Below are positions 9,601 to 16,233 of a DNA stretch of 20,948 nucleotides, piece by piece. Made by a program: the position numbers and the translations under genes. The notes beneath the pieces are model-generated. The model was not told the origin of the DNA, searched no databases, and worked only from the letters and a program-made list of their open reading frames with translations. The DNA lies in NCBI GenBank assembly GCA_001275005.1, contig JWZX01000274.1, positions 1-20,948 of the forward strand, read 5' to 3'. Position 1 is the first letter of the stretch. Every line of letters starts with the position of its first letter. The DNA is from Chrysochromulina tobinii (Eukaryota; Haptophyta; Prymnesiales; Chrysochromulinaceae).

Positions 9601-11433
9601 GCCTCGGGCCCTAGGCGAGAGTCAGCCTTGCAGCCGAGCTGAAATGTGCGCATTGCGGCATCATAGTCGCACAGGCGCAGCTCAGACTGGCCGCGAAGCA
9701 GGTGGGCACGTCCCTCCTTACGCGCAAGCTCATTCTTCTGCTGGCGCGTCATCAGCTTGATGCCGAGCTCTTTAGGGTTTTCCCACGGCTTGATGTCGGG
9801 GTCGTGCTGAAGCCCGTACATGTAGCACGCCGTGGCAGCATCTTCAACGGCAAGTGCGAAGCGGTTCGATTGCGCGTGAGCAACTGAGCGCTCGCAGTAG
9901 AGCTCCGCATCGTCAACTGCAGCGAGTGGGGGCGGTGGGACAAGCGAGCAATCGTGTCCACAGTCAGCAAGGCAACGTCGCTAGCAGTGAGTTTGAGGCA
10001 GCGGTGGACGTGGCGGTAACGGTGGCGACAGCGAGCGCCAACGGCAAAGCGTAGCAGCAAAGCGTACCCTTGTTTGTGATGAGCTTGTTAAGCTCGCGTA
10101 TGGCTTGCTCGGGTCGGCCTAGCCGATTGCATTCCTGCGCGAGCGCGAATCCAGACAGCGAGACAGCCCCAGTCTCTGGCACGGGCGGCGGTGTGTGTGC
10201 ATGAGCTGTTAAGCGTGCTACCTCCGCCTGGAGATGCTTGGAGCTTGGATCGAGATCGAGGGCCCTCGAGTAAGCAGCGAGTGCGTCGTTTGCGCGCCCA
10301 AGCCCCTCGAGAGCGGCACCCAGGCGCCCATGCGCCTTGGAATAGCCGGGGTCGAGCTCGATGGCCTGGGTGGCATCCTCGAGACCCTGCTGAAACTCGC
10401 GCATGGCCAGCCACGCCGCCGCGCGGTTGGACAGCAACTTGACGTCCGTGGGGCGCCGGCGCAGCGCTTGGGACCATAGTTGCTGCGCCTCGTTGTAGTC
10501 ACCAGCTTCGTAGGCCATCTTGCCCTGCGCTTGCAGCACGTCTGCGTCCGCCACCCGGCCCACACCATGCCAAGAAACCTCGCCCTGCAGTATCTTCGCT
10601 GCCAGCGGTGGCGTTGGTGGCGGCGGCGCGGCGGTGCCAGCTTCTGCTAAGAGCTGCAAAAGCCGCGAGAGCTCCATGCGCATCGCTATCGAGTCGGGTG
10701 TTGCCTTGAGGCCACGCTCATAGGCTGCAATGGCCTCCTTTGGGCAGTTGAGAGCCGCTAGCGCTGCGCCGTGGCGCCCGTGCGCCTTGCCCCAATTTGG
10801 TCGCAGCTGCACGGCCTTGAGCGCATCATCGAGGGCATCGTCCGCTTGCCCAAGCAGTAGGTGCGCAGCCGAGCGATTCGAGAGCACCGTTGCGTCGTCA
10901 GCGCCGGGGGATCCGAGTGCCGCCGTGTACAGCGACACCGCCTCGGCGTAGCGCCCTTCTTTGAAGGCAGCGCTGCCGTCCGCTTGAAGGCGCTCTGCAG
11001 TCGGCCTAAGAGCTTCCAGAGTGGCCTCGTTCGCAATTGATGCACTAGGCAGAAGATCTAATGGAGCGCCTTCTAATGAAGAACTAATAGGCAAAGGATC
11101 TAACCCAGCGCCCTTCTCTATCACCGGTGAGTTGGGGCGCACATCGCCAGGCGCGCATAGAAGATCTGACGGCGAAGCAGCGGAAGATTCAGTAACGCAA
11201 GTGGCAGCTCCCCTGCATGAAGCGGAAGCCATCTCCACCATCGCCTGCTCGACCTTCTTACGCAAACCCATTTTAGAGAACCCAAGGCGCTTGAGCTCTT
11301 CTGTCAGCGCCGAACGATCGGTGCGAGCATATGCTGCCAACCTCTCGAGTGATCCACCGTGGCTGAGAAGGGCGGCGCTCAGTTCTTCCATGCCATGTGC
11401 TTCGGAGAGGCCCTGAACCCTGTCGCGAGACAT
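6663..11433 (-). CDS. Very large TPR co-chaperone-like protein with a C-terminal Cys/His motif, two exons, 1539 aa
   Basis: Minus-strand exons are 11433-10068 and 9916-6663, joined by a 151-base phase-1 intron. Residues of about 18-66 resemble a SAM domain end (LTEELKRLGFSKMGLRKKV). Two HOP/STI1-like TPR arrays follow (about 145-265 and 295-410). A third helical repeat region (about 430-730) crosses the splice site. Residues of about 790-810 are a charged helix. Residues 942-992 are a small beta-type module (VTIEGLLARPALNG, GRYNVQLPKGEV). Another TPR array (about 1117-1237) precedes a Cys/His cluster: C1262, C1267, C1269, C1300, C1303, H1305, C1307, H1310, probably zinc-binding and reminiscent of FAM221 proteins. 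The Ser/Pro-rich tail ends with DPIDPLDPIDP. In both HOP-like arrays the clamp positions Asn, Lys, Arg are kept (N186/K216/R220; N336/K366/R370), but the first two (Lys, Asn) are Q/S and Q/K, so EEVD-tail binding by Hsp70/Hsp90 is uncertain. It is probably a cytosolic scaffold or co-chaperone. The C-terminal 200 residues are the least certain part. Confidence 0.82.
6767..6803. repeat. Short GGATCGATT-type repeat coding for DPIDPLDPIDP
   Basis: Tandem variants of GGATCGATT and GGATCGAGT, read on the minus strand as an Asp-Pro repeat near the end of the TPR protein. It is short and imperfect. Confidence 0.6.
9917..10067 (-). other. Intron joining the two halves of the large TPR gene
   Basis: On the minus strand it starts GTACGCTTTGC and ends CCACTCGCTGCAG, 151 bases, phase 1. 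The 5' exon ends ELNKLITNK plus one base; the 3' exon completes a Val codon and continues DDAELYCERSVAHAQSNRF in the frame of the downstream ORF, with TPR-like spacing maintained. Without splicing, the upstream frame ends in 33 residues of low-complexity sequence at a stop near 9964, and the downstream frame lacks a sensible start. Confidence 0.85.
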
Positions 11434-12176
11434 CGGCCAAACATATACAAGTAGGGCGCGAAACTTATAAACTTATTTGTAGTTCCTGTTGTGGTTCACG
11501 TTCACGTAAGGTGCCATCTCGGCAAGACGCACGACCGCCCGTGGAGAGAGATTTGAAACTGACCAAGCTACCTACACATTGGCAGGACCCCCTGAATTGC
11601 GGGGGGGAATTTGAAGGGGATGTCGGCGTGTGAGAGTATGGCTTTATGGCGGCATGCGACATGGGAAAATTGGACGGCATGCACGACACGGCGGGACACG
11701 GGCATGGGAACTTGCTTGTTTTCCTCGTTGCTTGTCGGTCCCGTGGAGACGTTCCTAAGACGTTCCGAGGTGTAGGCCAGCACGGATGTGTTACCTCCGA
11801 GTCCCAGTGAGCCAGACGCCCGCTCCCAGTCCCCGACACGGGCCCGGTGGCTGCGTAACTTGTAATTGATTTCTTACGGTCACTTAACGGTTACTCACTT
11901 AGGGCCGGTGTTGGACCGGTGTAACTTGAAAATTTCGAGCACCGCCGAGCGTTGCTGAGGCACATGCTGTCGAGCGCCGCCGCTGGCCGCGCTGCGCACC
12001 GTGCAGAGGCCAGAGGCAGAGCGAGCAGCGTCCGAGCCACGCGTACGCGACAGAACACGTGACACGCGCGTACGCGACCGTGACATAGTTCAATCCCCGT
12101 CAATCAGAGTCGGCGTCCTGAGGTGTCCTACGCTGGTTATTTAGTTCTATAGTTGATGATAGAAGACGGCCCGAGA
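11434..12176. other. Intergenic region of 743 bases upstream of the large TPR gene
   Basis: No convincing gene. It should include the TPR gene promoter and the 3' end of the phosducin-like gene. Near the TPR start, TTATAA at 11465-11470 lies about 32 bases upstream of the ATG. The part at 11560-11900 is less GC-rich than the genes and has a run of seven Gs (about 11600-11607). Small direct repeats occur: GGCATG with nearby GACACGG or GACATGG variants (11650-11705), CCGGTGT twice (11904-11922), and CGTACGCGAC at 12042-12051 and 12069-12078 flanking a CACGTG palindrome (12056-12061). Short ORFs here have no recognisable content. Confidence 0.5.
12042..12078. promoter_or_regulatory. Paired CGTACGCGAC repeats around a CACGTG palindrome
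   Basis: CGTACGCGAC occurs at 12042-12051 and again at 12069-12078, 27 bases apart, with CACGTG (a G-box/E-box type site) between them at 12056-12061. The arrangement looks like a regulatory cluster, but it lies about 600 bases upstream of the TPR gene and about 100 bases past the phosducin-like stop codon. The function is speculative. Confidence 0.25.
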
Positions 12177-13082
12177 TCAGACATCGTCCCCGACCTCGTA
12201 CTCCCGTTCCTCCTCGCCGTCGCCATATTGCTCGCCGTCGGTCGATAATCCCAGCTCGCGTAGCCGCTGCAGTGCCGTGGCGTCAGCCTCACGCATGGCG
12301 GAGCTTGCCGAAAGCCGCACGCCCATCCGGCGCAGCACGTCCTCGACGTGCTCCTCAGTGAGCGCAGCGCCGCAAGACGTGCCAACGCTACTTTCAGACC
12401 CGAGGAATTCGCGGGCTCGATAGACGATCAGGATCGGAAGGTCCTCGTCCTCGAGCGTCTTCTTGGCATCGTGCGCGCACACGCTAAGGAACTTGACCTG
12501 GTCGTACTTGGCGGCGATGGCCTCGAGCTTGAAGTGCAGGCGGACGCTCGCGGGCAAATAGTGCTCCATCAGGTGCACAACCACGAAGGTCTGGTCGCTA
12601 CCCACATTGTCCACGGCCGCCGGGTATTCGAGTGCATCGATAGCATCGACATGACCAAACGTCGGAAGGCACGCCGAAGCGGCCGCGGCTTTCTGCACCT
12701 GCTGGAGCCGCTGGATGCGATATCTCATGAACTCCACATCCTCCTCCTCGTCGTCTTCTTCGTCGACCGCAGCGGCATGGCTCACGGCAGCCTTGGTGCC
12801 GCCTCCAGCAAGGCGTCGGTTGGTCTCTTTTTGGCGAACCTTGTCGGCCTCTTGTTGCAGCGCGATCATCGCGTAGTGCTGCCGTGCGTCATTCATGACG
12901 CCCTTTGCACCCGTGGCCAAGCGGTGCGGCTTGATCACGCTCATGTTCGGATCATCGGATCGGAACATGGTCGATATGTTCCCGGTCTCGTCCTCGATAC
13001 CATCCACAAACTTGCTGATCTCGCGTTCGAGCCTGTTGCTCGGCAGAAAGCCGTGGTCGGAAGCGAGGCCGTGACTGTCCAT
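12177..13082 (-). CDS. Phosducin-like protein (301 aa)
   Basis: A single open frame from the ATG at 13082. The N-terminal half holds TGAKGVMNDAR at residues 57-67, matching the conserved TG-KGV-ND block of the phosducin helix 1 region that contacts G-beta-gamma. An acidic stretch (residues 107-117, EEDDEEEDVEF) leads into RYRIQRLQQVQ. Residues of about 141-232 form a thioredoxin-like fold lacking a CxxC pair: FGHVDAID, TFVVVHLMEHYLPASV, KFLSVCAHD, LPILIVYRAREFLG. The length and order are those of phosducin-like protein 1. In this family the protein works with the CCT chaperonin to assemble G-beta-gamma dimers. The C-terminus is Glu/Asp-rich. The gene is divergent from TMEM208 with 210 bases between start codons, implying a shared promoter. 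Which paralog (PhLP1, 2 or 3) is an inference; the TGAKGV block favours PhLP1. Confidence 0.85.
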   Translation of the reverse strand: MDSHGLASDHGFLPSNRLEREISKFVDGIEDETGNISTMFRSDDPNMSVIKPHRLATGAKGVMNDARQHYAMIALQQEADKVRQKETNRRLAGGGTKAAVSHAAAVDEEDDEEEDVEFMRYRIQRLQQVQKAAAASACLPTFGHVDAIDALEYPAAVDNVGSDQTFVVVHLMEHYLPASVRLHFKLEAIAAKYDQVKFLSVCAHDAKKTLEDEDLPILIVYRAREFLGSESSVGTSCGAALTEEHVEDVLRRMGVRLSASSAMREADATALQRLRELGLSTDGEQYGDGEEEREYEVGDDV

Positions 13083-13292
13083 CTTGTTGTTGGGTCAGGC
13101 GTGACAAAGATGCTGATTGGTGGACTTAGTTGCCTAAGTTGGCCGCCAATCAGCATCACGGCCGCATCTTATGCCGAACTTTCACGCACAGCTCCTGCAG
13201 CTAGCCACTATTCCTCTTGATTTTTCGGAGGAGTGTGTTTCGTCGCGAGACGCGTCCTTCTTGTCATCACAGTGCGCGGCTAGGATTGACAC
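13083..13292. promoter_or_regulatory. Bidirectional promoter between the phosducin-like and TMEM208 genes
   Basis: Only 210 bases separate the two divergent start codons, so this region must drive both genes. It contains a 49-base imperfect inverted repeat (see the separate entry) with ATTGG in the left arm and CCAAT in the right arm, one CCAAT-box-type site in each orientation. No TATA-like sequence is evident. Confidence 0.6.
13109..13157. repeat. Nested inverted repeat (cruciform candidate) in the divergent promoter
   Basis: The outer arms are GATGCTGATTGGTGG (13109-13123) and CCGCCAATCAGCATC (13143-13157), matching at 14 of 15 positions. Inside is a second, perfect palindrome ACTTAG-TTGC-CTAAGT (13124-13139). 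Apart from TGG (13140-13142) almost the whole segment can pair. The outer arms each contain a CCAAT-type core (ATTGG / CCAAT). Confidence 0.85.
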
Positions 13293-13885
13293 ATGGCAGG
13301 CGACGCAGCGAAGAAGACGTTTGCGCAGAATCAGCGCTGGTTGAACAAGTATCTCCTGATTCTTCTTGGCATCAACGTGCGCCTCGTCTCTCCCCTATGA
13401 ACGACTCATGCCATCTGCTGATCAGCACCACCATGTGTACACTCCCTTCCACGCAGGCGGCATACCTCGTGTTTCGCGTGTACTTCTTATGGAGTAGCTT
13501 CTCCGGCTGGCACATTGCTGGTCTGGCCTATACGTGGACCGTGTACGTCGTGTGCATGGGCCTCTTCTTCGCGTCGGCAAAGCCCAAGTATGATGAGAAG
13601 CAAACGGACAAGCTGGTCTATGGCGGCACAGCGCTTGATGAAAGCGGCGGCGTCCTCGAGTACACTTGGGACATGCTCTACGTGACCATGTTCTTGCAGC
13701 TCGCGACCGGCTTCGTCTCAGACTGGTGGTGGCTGGTGCACCTCATCCCGCCTAACGTGGCCTTCTACTTCTTGTGGATAAAAGTAATCTACCCATGGAT
13801 ATCAAGACCCGACCCCGATCCCGTAAACCCCATGATGCAGCAAGGTGTCAAAGGCCAGAAAGTTAAGTACGGCAAGGCAACCTGA
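13293..13885 (+). CDS. TMEM208: TMEM208-like ER membrane protein, two exons, 170 aa
   Basis: Exons are 13293-13376 (28 codons, MAGDAAKKTFAQNQ...GIN) and 13457-13885. The product has the TMEM208/SND2 family layout: a short basic N-terminus with N-rich start, a first membrane segment spanning the splice (LNKYLLILLGIN joined to AAYLVFRVYFLW), a second (IAGLAYTWTVYVVCMGLFFA), a Lys-rich loop with KPKYDEKQTDK, then the conserved YTWDMLYVTMFLQLATG block with a third segment and WWWLVHLIPP, followed by IYPWI and a polar, Lys-rich tail. The length of 170 residues is close to the usual size of about 173. In other eukaryotes this protein sits in the ER membrane and takes part in SRP-independent targeting. 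The frame of exon 2 is open upstream of the acceptor, but that extension overlaps the intron and lacks conserved sequence. It is divergent from the phosducin-like gene. Confidence 0.92.
13377..13456 (+). other. Intron of the TMEM208-like gene
   Basis: An 80-base GT-AG intron, phase 0. It starts GTGCGCCTCG, the same first seven bases as the DCN1-like intron, and ends CTTCCACGCAG. It contains a stop in the exon 1 frame, so splicing is required. Confidence 0.92.
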
Positions 13886-14995
13886 ATCAGGCATACGATC
13901 CTTGCGGCTGAAGTCAAAGGCAGTCTATGCTTGTGCAAGAGACACGTACAGCAAGCCCTATGTCGCTCAAAATACGTCGACCGGACGCGCTCTACGCTTC
14001 TCTACGCACGTTCGCTTCACGCCCGGGACTCCGACACGAGTCTTCCAGTAATGTGGGAAGGAAGCGTACCGCACCGCGAAACAATGCTGTCAAAAAGAAT
14101 CGGTCTGGATCGCGTCAACCAGCATTCTCGAGCGATGCGCGCTAGATTTATTACAGGCCGGCTCGCGTCACCGACACGTCGGAGCGTGAGCGTCGCCGTC
14201 GGGATATCCGGGATCGATCACAGACTGCCGGTAAGCCCGCGCGACCGGGAGTCCGCTGGACGAATCGCCCCATTGCAGCAATCATGCCAAACGTACAATA
14301 ACTCATGGTACATTGATGCCGAGTCATTTTCGCACGTCGCTCTAACGTCGCACCGCCCCGCGCCCGGCCGCGCGAGCCCGCGCGGCCGCGCGCGCCCCCG
14401 CGGTGCGCGGACCGGCGACCGCGCGCCGGCACGTCCAGAAAAACCCACACCCACAGAACCGCCTAACGACCCGCGGGACGCGGGAGGCGAACCCGGCGCG
14501 CGCGGGACCGCGATTCCGGACTGCGCCCCCGGGTGGCCGCGCACGAGGGTGGAGGCACCGTCCCCGCCGACGACCGAGCGCGAGCAAAACCCCGGCCGCC
14601 GGCGGGACCAGCCCCGACGAGCCGAGCGCAAATTGAGATTCGCGCACCGGCAAGCAGTAGTGGTCTACCCGCGGAGACGCGCCCGATGGCGCCCGATCGG
14701 CGATCGCGGTTTGAAAACCAAACGTTTCGTGTCTTCTCGACCGCACGAAACGAAGCGCTGAACCGCTTTCGTCGTCCGCCGTCGGAAAGAAAGTCCATTT
14801 GCCTCATTGCGGCATTTCATGCGCTCTGGGCCCAGACCAGGACCGAGGACCGGACAAAGCGCACTGAAGGCGCAGCGAGGCTGCGTGCCGCCCAACATAG
14901 AAACTACTTGGCTGACGGCCACTGCACATCAATCGAGCTGCTGAATGGCGATCCCGGCTTTCCGTTTGCGTCTTCGTCGGCGAGTTCGCGACGAC
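13886..14995. other. Gene-poor, GC-rich intergenic region of 1.1 kb
   Basis: The region lies between the convergent 3' ends of TMEM208 and the EamA transporter. Composition rises to long runs of alternating C and G around 14350-14430 and stays very GC-rich to about 14700. Several overlapping open frames on both strands (the longest about 276 codons, plus strand) exist because GC-rich DNA has few stops. Their translations are Arg/Pro/Gly/Ala-dominated and resemble no protein. A 9-bp inverted repeat lies at 14723-14752. I see no RNA gene or mobile element ends. Confidence 0.55.
14723..14752. repeat. Perfect 9-bp inverted repeat with 12-base loop
   Basis: CGTTTCGTG at 14723-14731 and CACGAAACG at 14744-14752. 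It sits in non-coding DNA directly after a smaller GTTTG/CAAAC hairpin. Function unknown. Confidence 0.7.
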
Positions 14996-16081
14996 CTACG
15001 TTGCCGTCTGCCGTATGCCCGCGATCACGTTGGCGCTAACAATAAGAGCGCCGCCAGCAATTTGCACGAAGCCGATGCTGTCCTTGAGTACGATTGCCGA
15101 GAAGATGCACGCAAAGAGCGGCTCCATGGCGTACGCAAGGGCGGCCGTCGATGCGCGAATGCTACGCTGCGCGTATGACATAGCCCACGTCGTCGCGCCT
15201 ACGATCATCACGCCATTCCATGCAGCTGCGGTGAAAAGCCTGTTTATCGCGTTGGCGTTCGCATGACGAAGCCATCGCATCGAGTTGCCCCCCACCTCAA
15301 AGATGATGCAGGCTAGCAGCGCGACCAAGTCGAGAAACGCATTGGTCGCCACCTGTCCAGTTGCCTGTACCGTGGCATTCACCTCGCCATAAGCGCTCAG
15401 CCTCACTGTGTGCATCGCGTAGCTCATCGCAGCGCCGATCGAACAGGCAATGCCAAAGGCCGTGTCCTGATCATGGTCTGGCGGGGCATGGGCGCCGCGC
15501 GCCTCAAGCAAGTGTGGCACGATGGTGATCATTGCGATCCCTCCGAGAGCGAGAAGGCTGGGCAGCACACGAAAGAAGTGGCGGCCGAGCGGAGCGTCAC
15601 ACGACTCCATGCCTTCGAGCAACGGCACGACGACGACGGACGACTGGACGAGAATGGCGTTGGTCGTCGCCGATGTGCCCGTGAGCCCGATGAGCTGTAG
15701 AAGCTGCCCGAAGAAGAGGTAGACGCCGAGTTCACAACTGGCCATTGCGGCTCTGCGTGGCGCTTTGGCGCAATCCGCATCAGAATCAGGCACCGGGATG
15801 CACTGGCGGCGCTGAAGCGCTTCGAGCGCCCAAAGCAGTCCCAGCGCGGCCGTGCCAATAAAGTGGCTCACAAGGTTGGTGAGAATGACCGGTGGTGCAT
15901 GCCGAGTATCGAGCAACATCTTCAGCGACGGCGTGAACGTGCCCCATAGAATGGGGACGCTCACGAGTGCTGTGTACGGTAACATCAGCCTGCGGTACGG
16001 TAGAGAGCCGGCGGACGATGCCACTGGGCTGGACGAGTCGAGGACCAGGACGGTCTCCTCATCTGACATCGCGCCCGACAT
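14996..16081 (-). CDS. EamA/DMT-superfamily transporter (361 aa)
   Basis: A single open frame from the ATG at 16081. After a polar N-terminus of about 32 residues come roughly ten hydrophobic segments in two halves, as in the drug/metabolite transporter superfamily: ALVSVPILWGTFTPSLKM (first helix, with the EamA-like WG..P pattern), FFGQLLQLIGLTGTSATTNA, SSVVVVPLLEG, VLPSLLALGGIAMITIV, then in the second half ACSIGAAMSYAMHTVRLSAY, AWNGVMIVGATTWAMSYAQR, STAALAYAMEPLFACIFSAI and IAGGALIVSANVIAGI. The repeated pattern near the end of each half is the EamA hallmark. Members move sugars, nucleotide-sugars, amino acids or metabolites; the substrate cannot be told from sequence. No clear targeting peptide is seen, so the location (plasma membrane, endomembrane or plastid) is open. 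It is divergent from Nup54 with 152 bases between start codons. Confidence 0.9.
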   Translation of the reverse strand: MSGAMSDEETVLVLDSSSPVASSAGSLPYRRLMLPYTALVSVPILWGTFTPSLKMLLDTRHAPPVILTNLVSHFIGTAALGLLWALEALQRRQCIPVPDSDADCAKAPRRAAMASCELGVYLFFGQLLQLIGLTGTSATTNAILVQSSVVVVPLLEGMESCDAPLGRHFFRVLPSLLALGGIAMITIVPHLLEARGAHAPPDHDQDTAFGIACSIGAAMSYAMHTVRLSAYGEVNATVQATGQVATNAFLDLVALLACIIFEVGGNSMRWLRHANANAINRLFTAAAWNGVMIVGATTWAMSYAQRSIRASTAALAYAMEPLFACIFSAIVLKDSIGFVQIAGGALIVSANVIAGIRQTAT

Positions 16082-16233
16082 TTTTCATCGTGAACAGTTG
16101 TGAACACGCGGCACCAGGCACGAGTAAAACATTTGTGGCATTCCGCATTCCAATTGTTGTTACATGTATTGATGGCCGGATGTGGGGAAATCTTGTGTAC
16201 GAGAAAGAGCGTCGTCAGGGCCGCCGCGGTCCC
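16082..16233. promoter_or_regulatory. Divergent promoter region between EamA transporter and Nup54
   Basis: 152 bases between two divergent start codons, AT-richer than either gene around 16120-16170. No paired CCAAT boxes like those in the phosducin-like/TMEM208 promoter; CCAAT occurs once near 16149. It must contain both promoters unless the true 5' UTRs carry introns further in. Confidence 0.5.

Noticed and set aside
11465-11839. A 124-codon minus-strand frame upstream of the TPR gene
   Set aside because: Pro/Ser-rich with no domain, and overlapping the likely promoter; no support as a gene.
12348-13220. A 290-codon open frame on the plus strand
   Set aside because: It is the antisense of the phosducin-like gene, whose thioredoxin-like fold and TGAKGV block are clear on the minus strand.
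13931-14761. A 276-codon plus-strand frame in the GC-rich region
   Set aside because: Arg/Pro/Ala-dominated composition, overlapping long frames on both strands, no domain; explained by scarcity of stop codons in GC-rich DNA.
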